30,910 nucleotides of DNA, taken from Nitrospirota bacterium. GTDB taxonomy: Bacteria > Nitrospirota > UBA9217. The stretch spans positions 1 through 30,910 of the forward strand of contig JALNZF010000030.1 in NCBI GenBank assembly GCA_023229435.1, given 5' to 3'. This document shows, piece by piece, positions 17,109-25,786 of the stretch (its first letter is position 1; each line of letters opens with the position of its first letter). The notes beneath the pieces were generated by a model that was not told the origin of the DNA, searched no databases, and saw only the letters and a list, made by a program, of their open reading frames with translations. Made by a program: the position numbers and the translations under genes.

Positions 17109-17146
17109 ATAAAAAAAGGCCGGCAGAGATTTCCTCTCTGCCGGCC
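17109..17146 (-). terminator. Rho-independent terminator of groEL, target of the intron
   Basis: A perfect 12-bp GC-rich stem (GGCCGGCAGAGA and complement) with a 5-nt loop is followed on the minus strand by TTTTTTTAT. The intron begins at the next base. The hairpin is 34 nt after the groEL stop. Confidence 0.93.
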
Positions 17147-17179
17147 TTCGTGTTTTCCTCGTGAAAGGAAACGATTTGC

Positions 17180-18823
17180 TTAGTACATTCCGCCGCCCAT
17201 GCCGCCCATACCACCCATGCCGCCGGGCATTCCTCCGCCACCCTTCTCTTCGGGCAGATCGGTGATCATCACTTCCGTCGTGAGCATCAGGCTCGCCACG
17301 GAGGCCGCGTTCTGAAGCGCGGACCGGGTCACCTTGGTCGGGTCGATAATGCCCGCCTGGAGCATGTCCACATACTCTTCCTTCTGTGCGTCAAAACCGT
17401 AATTCAGCTTGTCCGAGGACTTCACCTTGTCCACGATTACCGACGGTTCGAGACCGGCGTTGTTCACGATCTGGCGAATCGGCTCTTCAAGCGCCTTCTT
17501 CACGATATTGACGCCGATCTGCTCGTCACCACCGAGCTTCATCTTGTCCAGGATCGGGATGCAACGGAGCAGCGCAACACCACCGCCCGCTACGATACCC
17601 TCTTCCATGGCTGCGCGGGTCGCGTGAAGCGCGTCCTCGACCCGTGCCTTCTTTTCCTTCATCTCGGTTTCGGTTGCTGCGCCCACGTTGATGACCGCGA
17701 CGCCGCCCACGATCTTCGCGAGCCGTTCCTGGAGCTTCTCTTTATCGTAATCCGAGGTCGTCTCGGCAATCTGCGCCTTGATCATCTTCACCCGGCCCTG
17801 GATCGCGTCGGTCTTGCCCGCTCCTTCAACGATGGTGGTGTTGTCCTTGTCCACAGTGATCTTCTTTGCCCGTCCGAGGTCCGTGATCTTTACATTCTCA
17901 AGCTTGATGCCGAGGTCTTCAGAGATCACCTGTCCACCGGTCAGGATCGCGAGGTCTTCGAGCATTGCCTTGCGGCGGTCGCCGAAGCCCGGCGCCTTGA
18001 TGGCGCAGATCTGAAGCGTGCCGCGAAGCTTGTTCACCACCAGGGTCGCCAGGGCCTCACCCTCAACGTCCTCGGCGACGATCACCATCGGCGCGCCCAT
18101 CTTGGCGGTCTGTTCCAGGATCGGGAGCAGGTCCTTCATGCTCGAGATCTTCTTCTCCGACAGGAGGATGTAGGCGTTCTCAAGAACGGCCTCCATCTTC
18201 TCGGCATTGGTCACAAAGTAGGGCGAGATGTATCCGCGGTCGAACTGCATCCCCTCTACCACGTCGAGGCTGGTGAGCATGCTCTTGGCCTCTTCCACGG
18301 TGATGACGCCGTCCTTGCCGACCTTGTCCACTGCCTCGGCGATCAAATCGCCGATGGTGGCGTCGCTGTTCGCGGAAATACTGCCGACCTGGGATATTTC
18401 CTTCTTGTCAACAACGAGCTTGGAGTTCTTCTTAAGGTTCGCGATGACCGCTTCAACGGCCTTCTCGATGCCGCGCTTCAGGTCCATGGGGTTCGCGCCC
18501 GCGGTCACGTTCTTCATGCCTTCGCGGTAGATGGCCTGGGCCAGCACTGTCGCGGTCGTGGTGCCGTCACCGGCCACGTCCGAGGTCTTGGAAGCAACTT
18601 CGCGCACAAGCTGGGCGCCCATGTTCTCATAGGGGTCCTTCAGCTCAATTTCCTTTGCCACGGTCACACCGTCCTTGGTTATGGTCGGTGCGCCGAATTT
18701 CTTGTCGATCATGACGTTCCGGCCCTTGGGACCAAGCGTCGCCTTCACGGCGTCCGTAAGAACGTTCACTCCCTTCAGGATCGCCGCACGCGCTTCCTGG
18801 TCGAACATAAGCTGCTTTGCCAT
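17180..18823 (-). CDS. groEL: Chaperonin GroEL (Hsp60)
   Basis: This is the 547-residue cytosolic chaperonin subunit that forms the double heptameric ring and refolds proteins with ATP and GroES. The N terminus AKQLMFDQEARAAILKGVN, the nucleotide-binding LGPKGRNVMIDKKFGAPTIT and GDGTTTATVLAQAI, and the C-terminal Gly-Gly-Met tail (GGMPGGMGGMGG) are all typical and the length is standard. AGGAGG seven nt before the ATG gives strong translation. groES lies 67 nt upstream in the same operon under CIRCE control. A strong terminator follows the stop and is where the group IIC intron has inserted. Confidence 0.98.
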   Translation of the reverse strand: MAKQLMFDQEARAAILKGVNVLTDAVKATLGPKGRNVMIDKKFGAPTITKDGVTVAKEIELKDPYENMGAQLVREVASKTSDVAGDGTTTATVLAQAIYREGMKNVTAGANPMDLKRGIEKAVEAVIANLKKNSKLVVDKKEISQVGSISANSDATIGDLIAEAVDKVGKDGVITVEEAKSMLTSLDVVEGMQFDRGYISPYFVTNAEKMEAVLENAYILLSEKKISSMKDLLPILEQTAKMGAPMVIVAEDVEGEALATLVVNKLRGTLQICAIKAPGFGDRRKAMLEDLAILTGGQVISEDLGIKLENVKITDLGRAKKITVDKDNTTIVEGAGKTDAIQGRVKMIKAQIAETTSDYDKEKLQERLAKIVGGVAVINVGAATETEMKEKKARVEDALHATRAAMEEGIVAGGGVALLRCIPILDKMKLGGDEQIGVNIVKKALEEPIRQIVNNAGLEPSVIVDKVKSSDKLNYGFDAQKEEYVDMLQAGIIDPTKVTRSALQNAASVASLMLTTEVMITDLPEEKGGGGMPGGMGGMGGMGGGMY

Positions 18824-18890
18824 ATCATCTCCTCCTAAAAATTCATAATAATATTGATCATATGTTCCGGTGAGGGAACCTTCAGGGAAC

Positions 18891-19157
18891 TTAGCTCAGG
18901 ATTCCGAGCACGTCCTCTTCCTTGACGATCAGATACTCGACATTGTCGAGGTTGATCTTCGATCCTGAATACCGGTCAAAGAGGATTTTGTTGCCTACCT
19001 TGAGAGACTTCACCTCATCACCCACGGCCTCAACCTGTCCGCTCTGCGGTTTCTCTTTCGCGGAATCGGGAATATACAGACCGCCTGCAGTCTTCTCCAG
19101 TTCCGCGGTGTAGCTTACGAACACCCTGTCTTTCAATGGCTTGAATTTAATACTCAT
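18891..19157 (-). CDS. groES: Co-chaperonin GroES (Hsp10)
   Basis: This 88-residue lid of the GroEL ring is slightly shorter than the common 94-97 residues but complete. The start IKFKPLKDRVFVSY, the mobile-loop region ELEKTAGGLYIPDSAKEKPQ, the roof segment and the closing VEYLIVKEEDVLGIL are all present. AAAGGAG lies ten nt before the ATG. It is first in the groES-groEL operon and is preceded by a perfect CIRCE element, so heat-shock control by HrcA is expected. Confidence 0.97.
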   Translation of the reverse strand: MSIKFKPLKDRVFVSYTAELEKTAGGLYIPDSAKEKPQSGQVEAVGDEVKSLKVGNKILFDRYSGSKINLDNVEYLIVKEEDVLGILS

Positions 19158-19191
19158 GTGTGCTCAACTCCTTTCGTGAATTGTAAGTTTT

Positions 19192-19233
19192 ATTATAGCA
19201 GAAAATTTAGCACTCGTTTAAGGCGAGTGCTAA
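19192..19233 (-). promoter_or_regulatory. CIRCE operator and groESL promoter
   Basis: TTAGCACTC-N9-GAGTGCTAA at 19207-19233 is a perfect CIRCE inverted repeat, the binding site of the heat-shock repressor HrcA. On the minus strand a TATAAT (19197-19192) lies downstream, and a TTAAAC 18 nt further up falls inside the CIRCE spacer. Bound HrcA would block the promoter directly. An hrcA gene is not in this window. Confidence 0.95.
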
Positions 19234-19352
19234 TATAGGGCTGAGTCAAAAAAAAAGCAAACCTAGTATTTAGCAATTATAGGCTATTTTATGCAAATAT
19301 TAGCCATTTTTAAGGAAAATTCAAAGGATTACTGATTATTAAAACATATTAA

Positions 19353-19381
19353 AAAAAGCAGGGATGATATCCCTGCTTTTT
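19353..19381 (-). terminator. Rho-independent terminator after ctpA
   Basis: AAAAAGCAGGGAT and its exact complement surround a GAT loop, giving a GC core with A and T runs on both sides. It lies 34 nt beyond the ctpA stop and insulates the groESL promoter. Confidence 0.92.
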
Positions 19382-19415
19382 CAATTCGTTAGCATTTTTA
19401 TTGTAATATCTTTTT

Positions 19416-20777
19416 CTATTTTTCCTTTTTAGCCGAAACCGGGATATTTTTAAATACGTCCTCGGCCTTTAATGCAGGCTTTAAGATCTCGATGGCCTTC
19501 TGTATCTGGATATCGTCCTTTTTTTCTTTCGGCGTCACTTCCATAGAGAAGTCGTCTTCAAGGGAAGGCGTGCCCTTTTCCTTTTTCTTTTCCTCTTCGA
19601 CGGTGTCGTTCTTCAAGTGGCGATCAAGGTCCTTTTCACGCACAACCACGTGCAGTGAATCAGTAGTACCCTCCTTCGCCTCTTTTACCGTCGGCAACTT
19701 CACCTCGATGTCCGGGGTAATGCCCACGTTCTGGATCGAACGGCCGCTTGGCGTGTAGTATTTGGCAGTCGTAAGCCGGACACCGCCACCGCCTTCAAGG
19801 GGAAATACAGTCTGGACCGATCCCTTGCCGAAGGTCTGAGTACCCACGATCACCGCACGCTTTGAATCCTGCAACGCGCCCGCAACGATCTCCGACGCGC
19901 TCGCGCTCCCCGTGTTCACGAGCACGACCATCGGGAAATCCCGGGGTGTTTCCGGTCCGCTGGTGAGAAAGTCCTTCCGGTCTGACTTCTGCCTGCCCTG
20001 GATATACACCACGAGCGAATCCCTGGGCAGGAACTTGCCGCTCACATCCACAGATGCGTCAAGGAGCCCACCCGGATCATTGCGCAGATCGAGGACCAGT
20101 TTCTTGATCCCCTTTGCCTCAAGGTTCTTCAACGCTTTTTCAAGCTCCTCGGTGGTCTGCCCCTGGAACTGGATGATTTTGATATAACCGATCTCGTTGT
20201 CAAGCATCTCGGACTTCACGCTCGTCACCTTGATGACGTCGCGCATGATCTTGAACTCCTTCGGTTTGTCCCATCCCTCGCGGTAGATCAGGAGACTCAC
20301 CTGAGTGTTTTTGGGTCCGCGCATTTTGTCCACGGCCTGCTCGATCGTCATGTCCTTGGTCCATTCATCGTTGATCTTCATGATCTTGTCCCCGGCAGCG
20401 AGTCCCGCGCGGAAACCGGGGGTATCATCGATCGGCGCGATGATCGTGAGCTGCTGGTTCTTGACCCCGATCTGTATCCCAACGCCCTGGAACTCGCCCT
20501 TGATGTCGAGGTTCATCTCTTTAAATGACCGTTCGTTCATATAGGACGAATGGGGATCGAGGCTTGAGACCATGCCCCGGATGGCGCCCTGGATCAATTC
20601 CCTGGAATCAGGGTCCTCCACATAGTTCCGTTTTACAAGCTCGAGCGCCTGGGTGAAGGCTTTCAGCTCCTCATAGGTATCGGGCTTGGCCTGGACCATT
20701 CCCTGACCGATCACGACCCCGATCAGCAAAAGGATCAGCGCTGCCATTAAAAACTTCTTTTTGTTGATCCGAATCAT
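19416..20777 (-). CDS. ctpA: Carboxyl-terminal processing protease (S41 family, CtpA/Prc)
   Basis: This periplasmic serine protease of about 453 residues trims or degrades envelope proteins, commonly cell-wall hydrolases. MIRINKKK plus a hydrophobic segment (FLMAALILLLIGVVIG) gives an N-terminal anchor or signal. A PDZ domain follows (QGVGIQIGV to AAGDKIMKIND), then the peptidase core with the nucleophile Ser in NTGSASASEIVAGAL and the general-base Lys in GTQTFGKGSVQT. A charged KEKKKEKG-like tail ends it. The ATG chosen has GGAGG eight nt upstream; an in-frame ATG nine codons earlier (20804) has GGGAGAG and a TATAAT box close by and may be used instead. Its place after ftsE-ftsX-envC links it to septal murein processing. 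Confidence 0.93.
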   Translation of the reverse strand: MIRINKKKFLMAALILLLIGVVIGQGMVQAKPDTYEELKAFTQALELVKRNYVEDPDSRELIQGAIRGMVSSLDPHSSYMNERSFKEMNLDIKGEFQGVGIQIGVKNQQLTIIAPIDDTPGFRAGLAAGDKIMKINDEWTKDMTIEQAVDKMRGPKNTQVSLLIYREGWDKPKEFKIMRDVIKVTSVKSEMLDNEIGYIKIIQFQGQTTEELEKALKNLEAKGIKKLVLDLRNDPGGLLDASVDVSGKFLPRDSLVVYIQGRQKSDRKDFLTSGPETPRDFPMVVLVNTGSASASEIVAGALQDSKRAVIVGTQTFGKGSVQTVFPLEGGGGVRLTTAKYYTPSGRSIQNVGITPDIEVKLPTVKEAKEGTTDSLHVVVREKDLDRHLKNDTVEEEKKKEKGTPSLEDDFSMEVTPKEKKDDIQIQKAIEILKPALKAEDVFKNIPVSAKKEK

Positions 20778-20934
20778 TTCATCATCCTCCAGATTGTTCT
20801 GCATAATAACTCTCCCGTCAAATTATACAGGCAGAAATTAAGGTAACCGGTTTTGTTACAGCTTGATTTAAACGTTGAGCTTCTGTATTTGTCATTCTCC
20901 GTACATCTGTTGTGCGCTGTTGTGCGTCATTGCG

Positions 20935-22116
20935 TCATTTCTTCGCGAGCCACTGGAGCGGGTCCTGGGCCTCGCCGTTCCTGCGTATCTCGAAGTATAA
21001 TTTCGAACCCTTCAGGCTGCCGGTGTCGCCCGCCAGACCGATCACCTGGCCCCCGGCGGCCCGCTCCCCTTTGTTCAGGTCAATCCGCGAGAGATTGCCG
21101 TAAAGTGTATAGAACCCGTTTCCATGGTCAAGGATCAGGAGTTTACCGTAGCCTTTGTACCAGTCCGCGAATGCCACCTGGCCGTCACGCACTGCCCGCA
21201 CCGATTCCCCCTCATGCGCCTCGATCTCGATCCCCCTGCGATATACCATGGTGCCGAACTGCGGATGGCGCTGCATGCCGAACCTTGTCAGTACCTGGCC
21301 TTCGAGGGGCCACGGGAGCCGCGTCCTGTCACGCTCCGCGGTTTCGTGACCTTGTCGGGAATCAAGAAGGGGCGCTTTTGCAGCCCTCTTCTCCTGCTCG
21401 CCCTTCTTGATCATGGCCCAGAGACTGGCGGACGCCTCCTCAAGCTCGCGCAGGGACTGCTCGTACTGGCCCTTCTCATTCCGCACGCTCGCAAGGATGA
21501 CGGCTTTTTTCTTTTTCCGCGCTTCGAGCTCCGCCTTCTTTGCTGCGACCACCCGCTGACGGGCAAGCAGTTCGTTTTTTTTCTCTGCGATCTCCATCTG
21601 CCGCGCCGCAAGCATTGTCAGGGCTTTGCTGTACTCCCTCATGATCACCCGGTCCCGATCGGCGATCGTACCGAGATACTTGATCCGCTTCAGCGTCTGG
21701 TCCAGTCCGTCAGGGGAAAATATTGCAACGGCGTATCCGCTTCGGCTCATCTTGTAAAGCGCCCGGAGCCGCCGGCTATAGTGCTGCTTCAGCGCGGCAA
21801 GCTCACGGCTGAGCACGGTGTTGTTCTTCTCGACCTCCCGAAGGGCCGCCTCGGAATCGTGCAGCCGCCGCTGCTGGTCGGTGAGTTCCGCGCGTCCGGT
21901 CTGGATGTCCCGGTCGATCTTTTCAAGCTCCGACAGGATCGAACGCTCTTTGCGGTCCGCCCGTTTCAGTTCCTTTTTTTTCTCGCGCATCTCGCGCTTG
22001 ATGCGCTGAAGCTGCTGTTTGTCGGCTGACCGGTCCGCGGCTGCGGAAAATCCAGGCGGCCAAAGCGCGATCAGGATAACGAGCAGAAGAACGCGAGTGG
22101 CGGTCGTCGTCCCCAT
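20935..22116 (-). CDS. envC: EnvC-like murein hydrolase activator (coiled coil plus degenerate LytM)
   Basis: This 393-residue periplasmic protein has a signal peptide (TRVLLLVILIALWPPGFSAA), a long coiled coil over about residues 28-250 rich in Glu/Lys/Arg, and a C-terminal LytM/M23 domain (QVLTRFGMQRHPQFG to the end). The metal ligands are lost: the usual HxxxD block is RRGIEIEA and the usual HLHFE is KLYFE. As in E. coli EnvC, it should therefore not cut murein itself but activate amidases at the septum when pulled by FtsEX. ftsX ends 3 nt upstream and ftsE precedes it, forming one coupled operon. The degenerate site is seen directly; the amidase partner is inferred. Confidence 0.92.
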   Translation of the reverse strand: MGTTTATRVLLLVILIALWPPGFSAAADRSADKQQLQRIKREMREKKKELKRADRKERSILSELEKIDRDIQTGRAELTDQQRRLHDSEAALREVEKNNTVLSRELAALKQHYSRRLRALYKMSRSGYAVAIFSPDGLDQTLKRIKYLGTIADRDRVIMREYSKALTMLAARQMEIAEKKNELLARQRVVAAKKAELEARKKKKAVILASVRNEKGQYEQSLRELEEASASLWAMIKKGEQEKRAAKAPLLDSRQGHETAERDRTRLPWPLEGQVLTRFGMQRHPQFGTMVYRRGIEIEAHEGESVRAVRDGQVAFADWYKGYGKLLILDHGNGFYTLYGNLSRIDLNKGERAAGGQVIGLAGDTGSLKGSKLYFEIRRNGEAQDPLQWLAKK

Positions 22117-22119
22117 GCG

Positions 22120-23007
22120 CTACTCCAGGAACCTGCTGACCGAGACCAGCCCGCCGGCAAGACCAAGTACTCCGCCGCCGATTATCATATATGCTACCAC
22201 CGAAAGCGGCAGAAAGTCCAACCCATTCGGCCGCGACAGGAAGAGGAAAACCTCCCGCGGAAGCGCATAGTACACGCCCGCAAGGACGCCCACAGCGAGC
22301 GCCGAGCCGAGCATGGCAAGCATCATGCCTTCAATAAGAAACGGCCCCTGGATGAATCCACGGGTCGCCCCGATCCACTGCATCAGCTCGATCTCCTGGC
22401 CCCGGGAGTACAGCGCAAGCCGGACTGAGTTGGATATGATGAACACCACGGTAATCCCGAGCAGAACAGCCAGTGCCATGCCGCCATAGGTGATCACCGT
22501 GTAAAAACCCGACAGCACCCGGGCGCCCTCTTTCCCATAGGAGACGTCTTCCACGCCTCGATAGTCTGAAAACTTCCCGGCCAGGACCTCGAGCCGCTCC
22601 GCGTCAACAGTTCGATGGTCAAAGGTTATCTCATAGGAATCAGGCAGTGGGTTCTCAACGAGACCCTGGATCAGCGCCTCCTGTCCCTTGAGCTCCTTTT
22701 TGAACAACTGGAGCGCTTCGGCCCTGGACAGGTAGCCGACCTTTTTCACGCCCGGCTCCATCTTGATCCGGTGCTGAATAAAATCCTTCTCATGCTCCGT
22801 CAGCCCGTCCTTCAGGTATACGGACATCTCGAGGCGGTCTCCCAGAGAATTCACCGCGGTCTGGAGGTTCAGGAACACGATCAGGAAAAAACCCACGATG
22901 AGCATGGCCATGCTGATCGTGCCCACCGCGAGCAGGTTCACGAGGCTGTTGGCACGAAGTCCCCGGAAGGCCTCGGCGATAAAGTACAACAGGCCGTATC
23001 CTTTCAC
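22120..23007 (-). CDS. ftsX: Cell division protein FtsX
   Basis: This 295-residue membrane component of the FtsEX complex transmits ATP-driven motion from FtsE to EnvC across the inner membrane. There is a TM segment at about residues 25-48 (LLAVGTISMAMLIVGFFLIVF). A large periplasmic domain follows (MSVYLKDGLTEHEKDFIQHR onwards), then three more TM segments, including GGMALAVLLGITVVFIISNS. The cytoplasmic IELMQWIGATRGFIQGPFL motif is typical. The start is a GTG whose sequence overlaps the ftsE stop (GTGA), so translation is coupled. The length is standard. Confidence 0.95.
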   Translation of the reverse strand: MKGYGLLYFIAEAFRGLRANSLVNLLAVGTISMAMLIVGFFLIVFLNLQTAVNSLGDRLEMSVYLKDGLTEHEKDFIQHRIKMEPGVKKVGYLSRAEALQLFKKELKGQEALIQGLVENPLPDSYEITFDHRTVDAERLEVLAGKFSDYRGVEDVSYGKEGARVLSGFYTVITYGGMALAVLLGITVVFIISNSVRLALYSRGQEIELMQWIGATRGFIQGPFLIEGMMLAMLGSALAVGVLAGVYYALPREVFLFLSRPNGLDFLPLSVVAYMIIGGGVLGLAGGLVSVSRFLE

Positions 23008-23744
23008 GGCGCTCTCTCCTCAATCGTTGTTGCGGCCGTTCCCGCGTCCGGCCTCGACAGAGGGGTGGGAGCGGTGCGCTGAAAGTGGCTGCCGTCGTCA
23101 ATCACCTTGCCGCCCTCCATAATAATGATCCTGCGCTGCATCTTCCGCACCGTTTCCCAGTCGTGAGTGGCCACCAGCACGGTCGTGCCCTTCATGTTGA
23201 TGTCCTTGAACAGGCGGAATACCTCCTGGGCGCTCTGGGGGTCCAGGTTGCCGGTGGGCTCGTCGGCAAGCAGCACCTGGGGCTCGTTCACAAGCGCGCG
23301 GGCCACGGCTACCTTCTGCTGCTCTCCACCCGAGAGCTTTGGCGGCGTCAAGTGGCTCTTGTTTTCCATCCCGACCTTCTTGAGCACCTGGTACACGCGC
23401 CGCTCGATCTCTCCGGGAGGAGTACCCACCACTTTCAGCGCAAGCGCGATATTTTCAAAAATCGTCTTATGGAGAAGAAGCTTGTAGTCCTGGAACACGA
23501 AGCCTATGTTACGCCTGAGGTAGGGAATGGTCGAGGATTTCAACCGGGAAGTGTTCATGCCCTGCATGACGATCCGCCCCTCGTCCGCGAGTTCGGCGCA
23601 GAAGAGGATCTTGAGCAGGGTGGACTTGCCTGCACCGCTCGGGCCGGTAACGAAAGCAAACTCGCCCTTGTCCACCGTGAAGCTCACGTCGCGCAGAGCG
23701 GGAACTCCTTCATAATATTTTGTTACCTGATAAAGCTGGATCAT
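23004..23744 (-). CDS. ftsE: Cell division ATP-binding protein FtsE
   Basis: This 246-residue ABC ATPase acts on the cytoplasmic face of the divisome. Walker A is GPSGAGKS at 34-41, the signature is LSGGEQQKVAVARAL, Walker B is VLLADEPTGNLD and the switch His lies in VATHD. FVFQDYKLL is the typical Q-loop of FtsE. The C terminus has a tail of about 25 residues rich in Pro, Thr and Ala beyond the usual end. It overlaps ftsX by 4 nt and begins the ftsE-ftsX-envC operon. Confidence 0.96.
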   Translation of the reverse strand: MIQLYQVTKYYEGVPALRDVSFTVDKGEFAFVTGPSGAGKSTLLKILFCAELADEGRIVMQGMNTSRLKSSTIPYLRRNIGFVFQDYKLLLHKTIFENIALALKVVGTPPGEIERRVYQVLKKVGMENKSHLTPPKLSGGEQQKVAVARALVNEPQVLLADEPTGNLDPQSAQEVFRLFKDINMKGTTVLVATHDWETVRKMQRRIIIMEGGKVIDDGSHFQRTAPTPLSRPDAGTAATTIEERAP

Positions 23745-23751
23745 AGTGAGT

Positions 23752-23875
23752 CAAAGCTCAAATCACAATATCCAAATCCCAAATAAATTCCAAATTAAAA
23801 ATTCCAATGACCTTGGCGTTTGGAATTTGCTGTTTGGTTATTGGAGTTTATTTGTGATTTGGTGCTTGAGCTTTG
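23752..23875. repeat. Palindromic intergenic repeat (CAAATCACAAA type)
   Basis: CAAAGCTCAA at 23752-23761 is perfectly repeated inverted at 23866-23875. Inside, AAATAAATTCCAAATT and GGAGTTTATTTGTGATTTGG extend the palindrome. This 124-bp element fills almost the whole gap between tktC and ftsE and would fold into a long hairpin in RNA. Elements of this wording are widespread and unexplained in bacterial intergenic DNA. Confidence 0.75.
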
Positions 23876-23895
23876 GAATTTCCCCCGCTTGCGCA

Positions 23896-24834
23896 TCAGC
23901 GCTTCTTCTTAATAACTTCCTTGACCGCGGAAACGATATCACCCGCCGACATGCCGTACTTCTTCAGCAGCCCTTCCTGGTCACCGGACGCACCAAAGGT
24001 GTCCTTGACGCCGATGCGCACCATCGGGACCGGGGATGATTCGCTCAGCACCTCGGCCACGGCGCCGCCCAGTCCGCCGATGATCGAGTGCTCCTCGGCG
24101 GTCACGATCGCGCCGCTGTGCTTCGCGGCCCTGATTATGGCGTCAACATCGATCGGCTTGATCGTGGACATGTTGATCACACCCGCGTCGATCCCTTCGG
24201 CCTTCAGCAGATCGCGCGCCTTGATCGACTCGGCGACCATGATGCCCGTGGCGATAATGGCCGCGTCCCTGCCCTCGTTGAACACGTGGGCCTTCCCGAT
24301 CTTGAACGCATACCCCTCGCCAAAGAGCGTCGGCACCTTGTTCCGTCCCACGCGCACGTAGCAGGGGCCCATATGCTCCGCCACGGCCTCGATGGCCTGC
24401 ATTGTCTCGGGCCCGTCAGCAGGGACGATCACGGTCATGTGCGGAAGCACGCGCATCAAGGCAATGTCCTCGACAGACTGGTGCGAGCCGCCGTCCTCGC
24501 CGACCGTAATGCCCGCGTGGCTCGCCACGATCTTCACGTTCATGTTCGGATAGCAGATGGACTGCCGCACCTGCTCCCAGGCCCTGCCCGTGGCGAACAC
24601 CGCAAAGGTGCTCGCAAACGGCAGCTTGCCGGCTACGGAAAATCCGGCCGCCGTGCCCATCATGTCCTGCTCGGCAATCCCGATGTTGAAGAACCGATCC
24701 GGGAACACCTTGGCAAATTTCGAGGTCTTCGTCGAACCCGACAGGTCCGCGTCCAGCACCACCACGTCATCCCGCTTTTTCCCGAGGGCCACCAGCGCGT
24801 CCCCGTATGCATCTCTCGTCGCAACCTTTGTCAC
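23896..24834 (-). CDS. tktC: Transketolase, C-terminal subunit
   Basis: This 312-residue half of a split transketolase supplies the pyrimidine-binding and C-terminal domains. NIGIAEQDMMGTAAGFSVAG holds the catalytic Glu that activates the thiamine diphosphate ring, and STFAVFATGRAWEQVRQSIC is typical. The start is GTG with a G-run upstream. With the partner gene just upstream it transfers two-carbon units in the non-oxidative pentose phosphate or Calvin-type pathway. A related pyruvate-type or DXPS-like role is less likely, since both halves match the transketolase pattern. A palindromic repeat separates the two genes. Confidence 0.93.
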   Translation of the reverse strand: MTKVATRDAYGDALVALGKKRDDVVVLDADLSGSTKTSKFAKVFPDRFFNIGIAEQDMMGTAAGFSVAGKLPFASTFAVFATGRAWEQVRQSICYPNMNVKIVASHAGITVGEDGGSHQSVEDIALMRVLPHMTVIVPADGPETMQAIEAVAEHMGPCYVRVGRNKVPTLFGEGYAFKIGKAHVFNEGRDAAIIATGIMVAESIKARDLLKAEGIDAGVINMSTIKPIDVDAIIRAAKHSGAIVTAEEHSIIGGLGGAVAEVLSESSPVPMVRIGVKDTFGASGDQEGLLKKYGMSAGDIVSAVKEVIKKKR

Positions 24835-24850
24835 GTTTCCCCCCTCTTCG

Positions 24851-24944
24851 AGTGCGGAATGCGGAGTTCGGAGTGCGGAATAAGAACTAAGGAGTTCTTG
24901 TCTTCAGCCTTTCACTCCGCACTCCGAACTCGCCACTCCGCACT
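24851..24944. repeat. Palindromic intergenic repeat (GTGCGGAGT type)
   Basis: Each arm has several copies of the word AGTGCGGA or its complement. A perfect inner hairpin, AAGAACT-AAGG-AGTTCTT (24882-24899), lies in the middle. The element fills the gap between the two transketolase halves and its last base belongs to the tktN stop codon. It may act as an mRNA stabiliser or attenuator setting the ratio of the two subunits. Confidence 0.75.
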
Positions 24945-25786
24945 TATTTGCACACCGTCTCTTCCGACAACTCTTTCAACGCGATCTCGAGCTCTTCCTT
25001 CGACGGCGTGGTCCCGTGGAACTCCACCTTGCCTTCGAACTGCTTCGAGCCCTTGCCCTTGATCGTGCGGCAAACGATCATGGTCGGCTTTCCCTTGATG
25101 GTTTCGGCCTTGTCGAGCGCGGTGGTGATGGCGCCCAGATCGTGACCGTCGATATCAAGCACTTCCCAGCCAAAGGCGCGCCATTTGTCCGTGATCGGCT
25201 CCACGCCCATCACCCTGGCAACCGGCCCGTCGATCTGGAGCCCGTTGTTGTCCACGAGCGCGCAGAGATTGTCGAGCTTGTAGTGCGCCGCGGTCATGGC
25301 AGCTTCCCAGACCTGGCCCTCCTGCAGTTCGCCGTCGCCGAGCAGGGCGTACACCCGGTTCGACGTCTTGTCGAGCTTGTGCGCGAGCGCGATGCCGTTG
25401 GCCACGGACAGGCCCTGACCCAGTGAACCCGTGGAGATCTCGACTCCCGGCACATACTTGCTGTCCGGATGGCCCTGGAGCCGCGAGCCGAGCTTCCGGA
25501 GCGTGCAGAGCTCCGCATGCTCGATGAACCCCGCGTGCGCGAGCACCGTATACAGAAGCGGCGCCGCATGGCCCTTCGAGAGGATGAAATGGTCCCGTCC
25601 CTTCCAGTCCGGTTTCTTTGCATCGTACTTCATTTTATAGAAGTAGAGCGCCGTAGCGATATCAGCCGCGGATAGGCTGCCCCCGGTGTGGCCCGAGCCG
25701 CACTCGGTCAGCATCTTCAGGATGTCGATCCTGACCCTTCGGGCCTTGTCCGTCAATGCTTTCAACTGCTCTTTTGATGCCGCCAT
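24944..25786 (-). CDS. tktN: Transketolase, N-terminal subunit
   Basis: The 280-residue thiamine-diphosphate-binding half of a split transketolase. MAASKEQLKALTDKARRVRI is the natural start, supported by AGGAGG nine nt upstream; the 72-codon extension of the open frame has no family resemblance. GSGHTGGSLSAADIATALYF is the substrate and cofactor loop. The ThDP motif begins GDGELQEGQVWEA and closes with ALVDNNGLQIDGP. It is transcribed ahead of tktC on the same strand. Stop TAA. Confidence 0.94.
   Translation of the reverse strand: MAASKEQLKALTDKARRVRIDILKMLTECGSGHTGGSLSAADIATALYFYKMKYDAKKPDWKGRDHFILSKGHAAPLLYTVLAHAGFIEHAELCTLRKLGSRLQGHPDSKYVPGVEISTGSLGQGLSVANGIALAHKLDKTSNRVYALLGDGELQEGQVWEAAMTAAHYKLDNLCALVDNNGLQIDGPVARVMGVEPITDKWRAFGWEVLDIDGHDLGAITTALDKAETIKGKPTMIVCRTIKGKGSKQFEGKVEFHGTTPSKEELEIALKELSEETVCK

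Noticed and set aside
17624..18838. 404-codon plus-strand frame opposite groEL
   Set aside because: It is antisense to a perfectly conserved groEL. Long reverse frames are common opposite GC-rich housekeeping genes.
24088..25062. 324-codon plus-strand frame across the transketolase genes
   Set aside because: It runs through both tkt genes in reverse and the intergenic palindrome, and shows no protein family.
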